Source: Xanthomonas campestris pv. badrii (GTDB lineage Bacteria; Pseudomonadota; Gammaproteobacteria; Xanthomonadales; Xanthomonadaceae). Taken from it: a stretch of 64,000 nucleotides of DNA. Under the pieces are notes generated by a model. That model did not search any database. It worked only from the letters and a program-made list of their open reading frames with translations, and was not told where the DNA came from. The stretch covers positions 4,595,501-4,659,500 of the forward strand of contig NZ_CP051651.1 in NCBI RefSeq assembly GCF_012848175.1, in the 5' to 3' direction. Below, piece by piece: positions 46,589 to 55,940 of this stretch (its first letter is position 1; every line of letters begins with the position of its first letter). The position numbers and the translations under genes were made by a program.

Positions 46589-47587
46589 ATGATCACACGC
46601 AGACATTTCCTCGGTGCCGGGCTCGGCGCCGCCGCCGCCGGCCCCTGGCTGGGTGCCGGCGCCACCACGCCGATCCCCGGCGGCCAGCTGCTCACCGCCA
46701 CCGACGTGCACGTGGGCGACTACCCCACGGTGCAAGCGGTGCGGTGGTTCGGCAAGCAACTCGAAGAGCGCAGCAATGGCCGGCTCAAACTGCGCCAGTA
46801 CCATTCCGGCCAGCTGGGCCGCGAGTCGGAGGCGATCGACATGGCGCGCTTCGGCGCCATCGACATCACCCGGGTGTATTCGGGTGCGTTGAACAACACC
46901 TTTCCGCTGACCCAGGCACTGTGCCTGCCGTACGTGTTCGACTCGGTGCCGCATCTGCGCCGCGTCATCGACGGGCATGTGGGCGACAGCGTGCTGCGCA
47001 GCTTCGAGCAGCGCGGCCTGGTCGGCCTGGCGATCTACGATTCGGGCGCGCGTTGCTTCTACAACACCAAGCACCCGCTGCATCGCCCGGAAGATCTCAA
47101 GGGCCTGAAACTGCGCGTGGCCTCCTCGGACATCTTCCTCAAGCTGATGCGCATGCTGGGCGCCAATCCCACGCCGATGTCGCTGGGCGAGACGTTCTCG
47201 GCGATGGAAACGCACATGATCGACGGTGCGGAAAACAATATGCGCAGCTTCCAGTCCAGCCGCCACTTCGAGGCCGCGCATTACTGGTCGCAGAGCGAGC
47301 ATTCCTACGCGCCGGACATCCTGGTGATGTCTCGGCAGAGTTTTCAATCGCTGAGCGCGGCCGATCGCGACCTGGTGGTGGAACTGGCGCGCGCGTCGGT
47401 GCCGGTGATGCGCAACCTGTGGGATGCCTCCGAGACGGTGGCACGCCAGCAGGTGATCGATTACGGCGTCAAGCTCAACCAGGTCGACATGCCGGCGTTC
47501 CGCGCCGCTGCCGCGCCGCTGCTGGCCGACTACCGCAAGCAGCCGGAGATCGAAGCGCTGTACCGCCGCATCCGCGATTTTGCATAG
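46589..47587 (+). CDS. TRAP transporter substrate-binding protein (DctP)
   Basis: Encodes 332 residues. A twin-arginine signal (ITRRHFLGAGLGAAAAG) precedes a DctP-family protein: LRQYHSGQLGRESEAIDMAR, KGLKLRVASSDIFLKLMRML (the Arg that clamps the carboxylate) and NPTPMSLGETFSAMETHMIDGAENN. It captures an organic acid in the periplasm and hands it to the DctQ and DctM partners encoded next. The group with uronate genes and a shared operator motif points to galacturonate, unsaturated uronates or digalacturonate as ligand; this is inference. A Tat signal is less common than a Sec signal for DctP. Confidence 0.93.
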   Translation: MITRRHFLGAGLGAAAAGPWLGAGATTPIPGGQLLTATDVHVGDYPTVQAVRWFGKQLEERSNGRLKLRQYHSGQLGRESEAIDMARFGAIDITRVYSGALNNTFPLTQALCLPYVFDSVPHLRRVIDGHVGDSVLRSFEQRGLVGLAIYDSGARCFYNTKHPLHRPEDLKGLKLRVASSDIFLKLMRMLGANPTPMSLGETFSAMETHMIDGAENNMRSFQSSRHFEAAHYWSQSEHSYAPDILVMSRQSFQSLSAADRDLVVELARASVPVMRNLWDASETVARQQVIDYGVKLNQVDMPAFRAAAAPLLADYRKQPEIEALYRRIRDFA

Positions 47588-47597
47588 AGGTGTCCCG

Positions 47598-48119
47598 ATG
47601 ACCGAACCCGAGACTGTTGCCGTCCCGGTCGCGCCGTTGCAGCGCGCGCTGGACCGCGTTTCCGACCTTGCCATTGGCGTGGCCTCGCTGGCGTTGCTGG
47701 GCCTGGTGGTCGTGCAGGGCTGGCAGGTATTCACCCGCTACGTGCTCAACGACTCGCCCAGCTGGACCGAGCCGGTGACGCTGTTGCTGCTGAGTACCGC
47801 GTTGAGCCTGGGAGCTGCCGCAGGCGTGCACACCAATCGCCACTTCGGCTTCTATCTGCTGGGCGAACACGTGCCGCCGCTGGTACGCCGGATCTTCGAA
47901 GTGATTCGCCCGCTGATGATCCTCGCCATCGGTGCGGTGCTGGCGTGGTGGAGCGCGGCGCTGCTGGTCGATGGCCTGGACATCAAGATGGCCGGCGCGC
48001 AGATGCCGCAGAGCATCAACTACCTGCCGTTGTCGATCGGCGGTGCGCTGATGGTGCTGTTTGCCTTGTACAAGGTGTGGCGTGTGCTGCGCCCGATCCA
48101 GGCCGGAGGAGTGCGCTGA
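47598..48119 (+). CDS. TRAP transporter small membrane subunit (DctQ)
   Basis: Encodes 173 residues with four membrane helices: LAIGVASLALLGLVVVQGWQ, TLLLLSTALSLGAAAGV, IRPLMILAIGAVLAWWSAAL and IGGALMVLFALYKVWRVL. FTRYVLNDSPSWTEPVT is the conserved DctQ motif after helix 1. It lies 10 bases after dctP, and its stop overlaps the dctM start (TGATG). It bridges the binding protein and the sodium-driven DctM channel. Confidence 0.92.
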   Translation: MTEPETVAVPVAPLQRALDRVSDLAIGVASLALLGLVVVQGWQVFTRYVLNDSPSWTEPVTLLLLSTALSLGAAAGVHTNRHFGFYLLGEHVPPLVRRIFEVIRPLMILAIGAVLAWWSAALLVDGLDIKMAGAQMPQSINYLPLSIGGALMVLFALYKVWRVLRPIQAGGVR

Positions 48120-49402
48120 TGGGCATCGCCATGTTGTTGGGAACCTTCGTGGTGCTGCTGCTGATCGGCGTGCCGGTGGCCTACGCCCTGGGCGCGGCGG
48201 CACTGGCCACGCTGCTGTATCTGGACCTGCCCACGGTGGTGCTGGTGCAGCAGATTTCCGCCGGCAGCGGCTCGGCGTCGCTGATTGCGATTCCGCTGTT
48301 CATCTTCGCCGGCGAGTTGATGTTGCGTGGCGGCATTTCCGAACGCTTGATCGCGTTGGCGTCATCCCTGGTGGGTCGCGTGCGCGGTGGCCTGGGTCAG
48401 GTCAGCGTGCTGTCGTCGCTGTTCTTCGGCGGCGTGTCCGGCTCGGCGATTGCCGATGTGTCGGCGGTCGGCGGCACCATGATTCCGCAGATGATCAAGC
48501 GCGGCTACGACCGCGATTACGCGGTGAACGTGAGCATGACCGCGGCGCTGGTGGCCTTGCTGGTGCCGCCCTCGCATAACCTGATCCTGTTCTCCGCGGC
48601 GGCCGGTGGCGGCCTGTCGATTGCCGATCTGTTCGCGGCCGGCATCGTTCCCGCGCTGTTGATGACCGCGGCAATGATGGCCACCGGCTATGCGGTGGCG
48701 CGTCATCGCGGCTACGGCACCGAAGCCTTTCCTGGGTGGCGTGCGGTGGCGCTGCGGCTGATCGGTGCGCTGCCCGGCCTGGGGTTGGTGGGGTTGATCT
48801 TCATCGGGATTCGCGCCGGCATCTTCACCGCGGTGGAGAGCGCGGCGATCGCCGTGGTGTACGCCTTGATCGTCACCGCACTGCTGTATCGCCAGCTGCG
48901 CTGGGCCGAGTTCTTCGCCGCGGTCACGCATGCGGCGCGCACCACCGGCGTGATCCTGTTCGTGATCGCCACGGCGGCCGTGTTCGGCTGGTTGCTGGCG
49001 TATCTGCAGGTGCCGGCCGCGGCGGTGAAGTTCCTGCAGGCCATCGCCGACAGCAAGAACACCGTGCTGCTGATGATCGTGGTGATGCTGCTGTTGCTGG
49101 GCATGTTCATGGACCTGGCGCCGAAGATCCTGATCTGCACGCCGATCTTCCTGCCGGTGGTCAAGGCCTATGGCATCGACCCGATCCACTTCGGCCTGGT
49201 GATGGTGCTGGCCGGCGGTATCGGCCTGATCACCCCGCCGATCGGCTCGGTGCTGTTCATCGGCACCTCGATCGGGCAGATCACCGTTGCCCAGAGCATG
49301 CGCACCATCTGGCCGTTCTGGCTGGCGGCGCTGTGCGTGCTGTTGATCGTGGCGTTTTTCCCGGAGCTGTCGTTGTGGCTGCCACACGCACTGCGTGCGT
49401 GA
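48119..49402 (+). CDS. TRAP transporter large permease (DctM)
   Basis: Encodes 427 residues with about 12 hydrophobic segments. Typical DctM sequences are seen: LLIGVPVAYALGAAAL, IPLFIFAGELMLRGGIS, LFFGGVSGSAIADVSAVGG, ALLVPPSHNLILFSA, LLGMFMDLAPKILICTPIF and FGLVMVLAGGIGLITPPIGS. These form the symporter's substrate and sodium path. Transport is expected to be sodium-coupled and directed inward. The operon ends here; the GH43 gene is 216 bases further on with its own operator. Confidence 0.94.
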   Translation: MGIAMLLGTFVVLLLIGVPVAYALGAAALATLLYLDLPTVVLVQQISAGSGSASLIAIPLFIFAGELMLRGGISERLIALASSLVGRVRGGLGQVSVLSSLFFGGVSGSAIADVSAVGGTMIPQMIKRGYDRDYAVNVSMTAALVALLVPPSHNLILFSAAAGGGLSIADLFAAGIVPALLMTAAMMATGYAVARHRGYGTEAFPGWRAVALRLIGALPGLGLVGLIFIGIRAGIFTAVESAAIAVVYALIVTALLYRQLRWAEFFAAVTHAARTTGVILFVIATAAVFGWLLAYLQVPAAAVKFLQAIADSKNTVLLMIVVMLLLLGMFMDLAPKILICTPIFLPVVKAYGIDPIHFGLVMVLAGGIGLITPPIGSVLFIGTSIGQITVAQSMRTIWPFWLAALCVLLIVAFFPELSLWLPHALRA

Positions 49403-49553
49403 GGGCATGACGCACTGAGCGATTGGGTGCCTGGTGGACGGGTGTGATCGATGCGGCAGGCGCTGCCGCATCGATCCCCCACCTGCCGGGCGCGTGCGAC
49501 GCCTTGCCGACTGTGCAGGACGTTGCTGCTGGCGGGAGGGTTCCGCCTCATCC

Positions 49554-49571
49554 GGTCAACCGGTGGCATTG
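49554..49571 (-). promoter_or_regulatory. LacI-type operator candidate 2, before the GH43 gene
   Basis: Read on the minus strand this is CAATGCCACCGGTTGACC, which matches candidates 1 and 3 at 16 of 18 positions. It sits 48 bases before the GH43 start codon, a position suited to repression. Confidence 0.6.
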
Positions 49572-49618
49572 CCTGCCGGTGACCGCATCGCCCCGCACCG
49601 CGGGGACCAGGAGAAAGC

Positions 49619-51202
49619 ATGCGTATGCGTATCACCTCACCCCGTCTGCGTTGGCTGCTGGCCGGCGGACTGTTGCTGTACACCGGTCTAAGTGCCGCGG
49701 CCGACTGGAAGCGCGGCATCGAACATCAGCGCATTGCCGATCAGGGCAATGGCACCTTCCTCAACCCGGTGCTTGCCGGCGACCATCCCGACCCGTCGGT
49801 GCTCAAGGACGGCGACGACTACTACCTCACGCTGTCCTCGTTCGACGCCTACCCGGGCCTGCCGATCTGGCATTCGCGCGATCTGGTCAACTGGCAGCCG
49901 CTGGGCCACGCCATCACCCGGAACGTCGGCGCGATCTGGGCGCCGGACCTGATCAAGCACGGCAAGCGCTACTACATCTACTTTCCGGCCCGCCGCGGCG
50001 ACCAGGGCGAGCGCAGCAACTTCGTGGTGTGGGCCGATGACATCACCGGCCCGTGGAGCACGCCGATCGATATCGGTCTTGGCAAGTACATCGACCCCGG
50101 CCATGCGGTGGGCGAAGACGGCAAGCGCTACCTGTTCCTGAGTGGCGGCGATTACGTGCAGCTGTCCGACGATGGCCTGAAGGTGGTCGGCACGCCAAAG
50201 CACGTCTACGACGGCTGGAAGTACCCGGAAAGCTGGGACGTGGAAGGCTACGCCCAGGAAGGCCCCAAGATCACCCGCCACAACGGCTGGTACTACATGA
50301 CCACCGCGGTGGGCGGCACCGCCGGCCCGCCGACCGGGCACATGGTGATCACCGCGCGCTCGCGCTCCATCCATGGTCCCTGGCAGAACGCCCCCAACAA
50401 CCCGATCACCCGCACCAGGAGCGCCGACGAGCCATGGTGGTCGCGCGGCCATGCCACCCTGGTGGAGGGCACCGACCAGCGCTGGTGGATGCTCTACCAC
50501 GGCTACGAACACGGCTTCTGGACGCTGGGCCGGCAGGCGCTGCTGGACCCGATCGAATGGACACCCGATGGCTGGTTCGTCGCCAAGGGTGGGGACCTGG
50601 GCACACCGCTGAAAAAGCCCAGCGGCCAGGCCCTGCAACACGGGCTGGCGTTGTCGGACGACTTCCGTGCCAGCACGCTGGGCCCGCAGTGGGCGTTCTT
50701 CAACCCGGCCGCCGACGAGGCCAAGCGCCTGCAGGTGGGGGATGGCGTGCTGCGGCTGCAGGGCAAGGGCAGCGCGCCGCGCGATGCCTCGCCACTGACG
50801 GTGATCGCCACCGACCCGGCCTACCAGTTCGAGGTGCAGATGACCGTGGCACCGGGCGGGCAGGGCGGGGCGCTGCTGTTCTATAGCGACAAGCTCTACG
50901 CCGGGGTGGGCAGCAATGGCGAAAATTTCGTCATGCACCGCTACGGCGAGGAGCGCCCGGGCAAGCTGGCGCCCAGCCGCCACGGCGGCACGCTGTGGCT
51001 GCGGGTCACCAACAACCGCCACATCGTCACCATCCACAGCAGTACCGATGGCAAGGCCTGGACCAAGTACCCGGTGCAGATGGAAGTGTCCGGCTACCAC
51101 CACAACGTGGCCGGCAAGTTCCTGGCCCTGAAGCCGGCGCTGTATGCCGCAGGTCCCGGCCAGGTGGAGTTCCGCAACTTCCGCTACCGCGCCCTGGACT
51201 GA
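49619..51202 (+). CDS. Secreted GH43-type glycosidase
   Basis: Encodes 527 residues. The signal peptide ends GLSAAA/D. A five-bladed propeller of the GH43 type follows: FLNPVLAGDHPDPSVLKDGD (catalytic base Asp), AIWAPDLIKHGKRYYIYFPA (Asp) and VEGYAQEGPKITRHNGWYYM (general acid Glu). Residues about 350-527 form a C-terminal beta-sandwich (LSDDFRASTLGPQWAFFNPA, GGQGGALLFYSDKLYAGVGS), as in two-domain xylosidases and arabinofuranosidases. The specificity could be arabinose or xylose on pectin side chains, or galactose; sequence alone does not decide. The gene has its own operator-like site, so it is probably co-induced with the uronate genes. An alternative ATG lies six bases in. Confidence 0.87.
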   Translation: MRMRITSPRLRWLLAGGLLLYTGLSAAADWKRGIEHQRIADQGNGTFLNPVLAGDHPDPSVLKDGDDYYLTLSSFDAYPGLPIWHSRDLVNWQPLGHAITRNVGAIWAPDLIKHGKRYYIYFPARRGDQGERSNFVVWADDITGPWSTPIDIGLGKYIDPGHAVGEDGKRYLFLSGGDYVQLSDDGLKVVGTPKHVYDGWKYPESWDVEGYAQEGPKITRHNGWYYMTTAVGGTAGPPTGHMVITARSRSIHGPWQNAPNNPITRTRSADEPWWSRGHATLVEGTDQRWWMLYHGYEHGFWTLGRQALLDPIEWTPDGWFVAKGGDLGTPLKKPSGQALQHGLALSDDFRASTLGPQWAFFNPAADEAKRLQVGDGVLRLQGKGSAPRDASPLTVIATDPAYQFEVQMTVAPGGQGGALLFYSDKLYAGVGSNGENFVMHRYGEERPGKLAPSRHGGTLWLRVTNNRHIVTIHSSTDGKAWTKYPVQMEVSGYHHNVAGKFLALKPALYAAGPGQVEFRNFRYRALD

Positions 51203-51322
51203 CCGTTCTGCATCGTCGGGCATGCCGCCGCGCCGCCTGCTGCGGCCGGCCCGGCCTGGCAGCTGCGGTGCAGTGGCAGGCGTCGCTCAGGTCTGCCGGC
51301 CCCAGGGCCGGTAGAATCCAAT

Positions 51323-51340
51323 CAACTTCACTGGTTGACC
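51323..51340 (+). promoter_or_regulatory. LacI-type operator candidate 4 (autoregulatory)
   Basis: CAACTTCACTGGTTGACC ends three bases before the lacI-type start codon and matches the consensus CAATGACACCGGTTGACC at 14 of 18 positions. Its right half is perfect. A weaker match directly over the start suggests feedback repression. Confidence 0.5.
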
Positions 51341-51343
51341 GCT

Positions 51344-52402
51344 ATGCCCGCCCGCAAGATGCCTGAAGAAGGAATGCCCGGCCTGCCGAAGGGCAAGGTC
51401 GCCACGATCAACGACATCGCACGGATGTCGGGCGTGTCGAAAAAGACCGTGTCGCGGATCATCAACAATTCGCCGCTGGTGCGGCAGGACACCCGCGAGA
51501 AGGTCGAAGCGCTGATGCGCGAGGTCGGCTATGCGCCGGATCCGCTCGCCCGCGGGCTGGCGTTCCGGCGCTCGTTCCTGATCGGCATGGTCTACGACAA
51601 CCCCACCGCGCAGTACATCGTGGACATGCAGTACGGCGCGCTGGACGCGCTGCGCGGCTCCAGCTTCGAGCTGGTGGTGCACCCCTGCGACAGCCGCAGC
51701 CCCGGCTACATCGAAGGCGTACGCCGCTTCGCCCAGGCGCAGAAGCTGCACGGGGTGATCCTGGTGCCGCGCGCCTCCGAAGACCAGGCGCTGGCCGACA
51801 TGCTGGCCGAGATCGGCTGCCGCTACACCCGCATCGCCTCGATCGCGCTGGACACCACCTCGCAGACGGTGATCACCCACGACCGCGACGGCGCCGCCGA
51901 GGCGGCCGACTACCTGCTCTCGCTCGGCCACCGCGACATCGCCCTGGTTACCGGCCCCAGCGCCTACCGCTCCTCGATCGAGCGCACCTCCGGCTTTGCC
52001 GACGCGCTGACCCGGCGCGGCATCGAGCTGCCGCCAGAACGCATCGTGGAAGCCGGCTATACCTTCGAATCGGGTGTGGCCGCGGCCGAAAAGCTGCTGC
52101 TGGGCAAGAAGCGCCCCACCGCCATCTTCACCGGTAACGACGAAATGGCCGCCGGTATCTACAAGGTGGCGCTGCGCGCAGGCATCAGCATTCCGCGCCA
52201 GCTGTCGGTGATCGGCTACGACGACAGCTCGCTGGCTTCGCGGCTGTGGCCACCGCTGACCTCGGTGCGCCGCCACACCCGTGACACCGGGCGTACTGCC
52301 GCAGCGATGCTGATCCAGCCCGACAACGCCCCGCAGCTGCCCACTGCCAGCGTGCGCCCGCACCTGATCGTGCGCGATTCCTGTCAACCGCCGGAAGATT
52401 GA
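51344..52402 (+). CDS. LacI-family transcriptional regulator of the uronate genes
   Basis: Encodes 352 residues. The LacI DNA-binding domain is at residues 17-65: TINDIARMSGVSKKTVSRII as the helix-turn-helix, then EVGYAPDPLARGL with the hinge. The effector domain is of the periplasmic-binding type (GMVYDNPTAQYIVDMQYGAL, HGVILVPRASEDQAL, VIGYDDSSLASRLWPPLTSV). ATG 51344 was chosen; an in-frame TTG at 51335 is unlikely. In other Xanthomonadales a LacI-type regulator called UxuR serves uronate catabolism, and this gene fits by place and by the four operator-like sites around it. The inducer is probably a uronate or KDG-type keto acid (inference). Confidence 0.9.
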   Translation: MPARKMPEEGMPGLPKGKVATINDIARMSGVSKKTVSRIINNSPLVRQDTREKVEALMREVGYAPDPLARGLAFRRSFLIGMVYDNPTAQYIVDMQYGALDALRGSSFELVVHPCDSRSPGYIEGVRRFAQAQKLHGVILVPRASEDQALADMLAEIGCRYTRIASIALDTTSQTVITHDRDGAAEAADYLLSLGHRDIALVTGPSAYRSSIERTSGFADALTRRGIELPPERIVEAGYTFESGVAAAEKLLLGKKRPTAIFTGNDEMAAGIYKVALRAGISIPRQLSVIGYDDSSLASRLWPPLTSVRRHTRDTGRTAAAMLIQPDNAPQLPTASVRPHLIVRDSCQPPED

Positions 52403-52990
52403 GCACTGCGCCGTGCCGCGCCGGAAGATTGAAGACCGCGCGCCGCATCCCACGGTTCCGGCCTTCGGCCCACCTTGCAGGGCGTTGTGCCCAGGGTGAG
52501 AACTGTTGGCTCGATCGGCCAACAGCTTGCCCCCATCCGCCCTTCGGGCACCTTCCCCCGCAGGCGGGGGAAGGCAGTCCGCCGGTCGCTGCCGTAAAGC
52601 CCCTCTCCCGCCTGCGGGAGAGGGGTTGGGGTGAGGGCACGGCGGTAGACAGCCATCTAAACTCAGTCATGAGCTGACGGAGGAAGCGCACAAGAGCTTC
52701 TCCCCGACCACCAATCCGCACACCCAACACCACGCGCAGCCTCGCACCCCCATCCGGCGCCACGCGCCACCTTCTCCCGATGGGAAAGGGATCAAAAGCC
52801 CCTCTTCTCCGGTTGGGAAAAGGGATCAAAAGCCCCTCTCCCGCCTGCGGGAGAGGGGTTGGGGTGAGGGCACGGCGGCAGACAGCCATTTCAATCGTAG
52901 GCGCTGCCCCCGGCTTCGCCCGCACCCTCATCCGTCCCTGCGGGGCACCTTCTCCCGTCGGGACAAGGGACGCCGTCGTCGCGCCACCGA
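52403..52990. repeat. Cluster of REP-like repeats
   Basis: No gene is seen in this 588-base stretch. CGCCGGAAGATTGA is repeated at the start (52389 and 52420). Hairpin units lie at about 52530-52574, 52748-52790 and 52924-52970. A longer unit, CCCCTCTCCCGCCTGCGGGAGAGG then GGTTGGGGTGAGGGCACGGCGG, occurs twice, at 52597-52656 and 52831-52889, nearly identical over 55 bases. These are dispersed Xanthomonas repeats, possibly mobilised by a RAYT-type transposase encoded elsewhere. Confidence 0.75.
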
Positions 52991-53010
52991 AGTCACTATC
53001 GTGCACTGCG

Positions 53011-53028
53011 CAATGACACCGGTTAACC
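53011..53028 (+). promoter_or_regulatory. LacI-type operator candidate 3, before kduI
   Basis: CAATGACACCGGTTAACC sits 63 bases before the kduI start codon. It is 17 of 18 identical to the site at 45648 and is the best palindrome of the four around ACCGGT. Confidence 0.65.
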
Positions 53029-53039
53029 AGAGCCGGTAG

Positions 53040-53945
<906 letters not shown>

Positions 53946-54127
53946 ACCCGGTGTTGCACCATCGTTCGCTTCGGTGACGCCCGCGATCCAGGCCGGCACC
54001 GGCATCGTCGGCGGGCTCCATCTCAGACGTTGGCGACGCAGCAGTCCAAACGACATCGACGCACTCTGCCGCGCGCTGCGCGGTTCACCCCTCACACCGT
54101 GATACACCCAGCAGGAGCGATAAGGTA

Positions 54128-54883
54128 ATGAGCAATCCGTTCAGTCTCGAAGGCAAGGTCGCACTGGTCACCGGTGCCAATACCGGCCTGGGCCAGGGCA
54201 TCGCACTGGCACTGGCGCAGGCAGGTGCCGACATCGCGGCCGCCGGCATCCAGGCGCCCACCGAGACCGAAGAAAAGGTCAAGGCGCTGGGCCGTCGCTT
54301 CATCGCCATCGAAGCCAACCTGATCAGCATCGAGCCGGTGCAGCGCATCGTCGATGAGACCATCGCCGGCCTGGGCGGGCTGGACATCCTGGTCAACAAC
54401 GCCGGCCTGATCCGCCGCACCGACGCGGTGGATTTCAGCGAGCAGGATTGGGACGACGTGCTCAACGTCAACCTGAAGTCGGCCTTCTTCATGGCGCAGG
54501 CGGCTGGCCGCCACTTCATCGCCCAGGGCCGCGGCAAGATCATCAACATCGCCTCGATGCTGTCGTTCCAGGGCGGCATCCGCGTGCCGTCCTACACCGC
54601 CAGCAAGTCCGGCATCGCCGGCATCACCCGCCTGCTGGCCAACGAATGGGCCAGCAAGGGCGTGACCACCAATGCCATTGCACCGGGCTATATGGCCACC
54701 GACAACACCGCGCAACTGCGTGCGGACGCCGATCGCAACAAGTCCATCCTGGACCGCATCCCGGCCGCGCGCTGGGGCGTGCCGGCCGACCTCGGCGGCA
54801 CCGCTGTGTTCCTGGCCAGCAGCGCGTCGGACTACGTCAACGGCGCCATCATCCCGGTCGACGGTGGCTGGCTGGCACGCTGA
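54128..54883 (+). CDS. kduD: KduD, 2-keto-3-deoxygluconate oxidoreductase
   Basis: Encodes 251 residues of the short-chain dehydrogenase class. The dinucleotide-binding motif is VTGANTGLGQGIA, followed by LVNNAGLIRRT, INIASMLSFQGG (catalytic Ser) and YTASKSGIAG (Tyr-x3-Lys), ending in INGAII-like VNGAIIPVDGGWLAR. The family reduces 3-deoxy-D-glycero-2,5-hexodiulosonate to 2-keto-3-deoxygluconate (KDG) with NADH. The 182-base gap after kduI has no recognised site, so the two are probably co-transcribed. KDG kinase and aldolase are not in this window. Confidence 0.93.
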   Translation: MSNPFSLEGKVALVTGANTGLGQGIALALAQAGADIAAAGIQAPTETEEKVKALGRRFIAIEANLISIEPVQRIVDETIAGLGGLDILVNNAGLIRRTDAVDFSEQDWDDVLNVNLKSAFFMAQAAGRHFIAQGRGKIINIASMLSFQGGIRVPSYTASKSGIAGITRLLANEWASKGVTTNAIAPGYMATDNTAQLRADADRNKSILDRIPAARWGVPADLGGTAVFLASSASDYVNGAIIPVDGGWLAR

Positions 54884-54898
54884 GAAAAACGCGCGGCT

Positions 54899-54943
54899 GC
54901 CTTCTCCCACTGGGAGAAGGTGCGCGAAGGGCGGATGAGGGTC
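54899..54943. repeat. REP-like hairpin unit after kduD
   Basis: CCTTCTCCCACTGGGAGAAGG then TGCGCGAAGGGCGGATGAGGG. One copy of the dispersed repeat, 13 bases after the kduD stop. Confidence 0.65.
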
Positions 54944-55043
54944 GGTGCGCTCGCGTACCCACAGGCACTCATGCAGCCCACCCTTCAAGCGCACGCATCA
55001 ACCGCATTTCAAAAATCTTCCCCAACCCAATCGGAGCATTCCC

Positions 55044-55700
55044 ATGAAAATCGCACTCATGAATGAGTTTAGCCAGGCCGCCAAGAACCCGGTGATCCTG
55101 CAGCAGCTCAACGACGTCGCTAGCGAGCAGGGCCACAGCGTCTTCAACGTCGGCATGGACGGCGACAACGACCACCGCCTGACCTACATCCACCTGGGCA
55201 TCGTCGCCAGCCTGCTGTTGAACTCCAAGGCGGTGGACTTCGTGGTTGCCGGCTGTGGCACCGGCCAGGGCGCCATGATGTCGCTCAACGCGCATCCGGG
55301 CGTGTTCTGCGGCTACTGCATCGAGCCGACCGACGCCTACCTGTTTGCCCAGGTCAACAATGGCAACGCGCTGTCGCTGGCATTCGCCAAGGGCTACGGC
55401 TGGGGCGCTGAAATCAACGTGCGCTACATCTTCGAAAAGGCCTTCAGTGGCGAGCGCGGCATGGGCTACCCGGCCGAGCGTCGCGAATCGCAGGCGGCCA
55501 ACGCCGGCATCCTGACCCAGGTCAAGCAGGCCACCGCCAAGTCCTACCTGGACGGCCTGCGCGCCATCGACCCGGAGCTGATCAAGCAGGCCATCGGCGG
55601 CGAGCGTTTCCAGCAGTGCTTCTTTGATAACGCCCAGGATTCGGAGATCCGCGCCTTCGTCGCCGGTGTACTGGGCAAGCCAGAAGCCGCAGCTGCGTAA
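55044..55700 (+). CDS. RpiB/LacA/LacB-family sugar isomerase, uronate-linked
   Basis: Encodes 218 residues. The fold matches RpiB/LacAB: ALMNEFSQAAKNPVI at the start, FNVGMDGDNDHRLTYIHLG, DFVVAGCGTGQGAMMSLNAH (the conserved Cys-Gly-Thr-Gly active-site loop) and KGYGWGAEINVRYIFEKAF. It is longer than RpiB (about 150), with a 60-residue C-terminal helical extension. Proteins of this subgroup recur beside kduI and kduD in pectin loci and are thought to isomerise a deoxy-uronate, perhaps as an alternative to KduI. This is inference. ATG 55044 was used; ATG 55062 is possible. Confidence 0.8.
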   Translation: MKIALMNEFSQAAKNPVILQQLNDVASEQGHSVFNVGMDGDNDHRLTYIHLGIVASLLLNSKAVDFVVAGCGTGQGAMMSLNAHPGVFCGYCIEPTDAYLFAQVNNGNALSLAFAKGYGWGAEINVRYIFEKAFSGERGMGYPAERRESQAANAGILTQVKQATAKSYLDGLRAIDPELIKQAIGGERFQQCFFDNAQDSEIRAFVAGVLGKPEAAAA

Positions 55701-55912
55701 CGGCTAAAGCCCCTCTTCCCAATGGGAGAGCCAGTGATTGCGATCAAGCCCCTCTCCTATGGGAGAGGGGTTGGGGTGAGGGTACGGCGGAAGACGGTTG
55801 CCTCAAACGGATAAAGACGTGAGACGACAGTAAGGCGGTCCAGGATTTTCAGTACACCGCACCCTCATCCGCCCTCCGGGCACCTTCTCCCAAAGGGAGA
55901 AGGAACAGCGCT
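55701..55912. repeat. REP-like repeats around 55.8 kb
   Basis: Contains GCCCCTCTTCCCAATGGGAG, then GCCCCTCTCCTATGGGAGAGG followed by GGTTGGGGTGAGGGTACGGCGG, and near 55860 the inverse form ACCCTCATCCGCCCTCCGGGCACC. No gene is present. The second unit matches the longer type in the 52.6-52.9 kb cluster. Confidence 0.65.
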
Positions 55913-55940
55913 GTGCACTTACCACCTCCCCGGAGCCACC

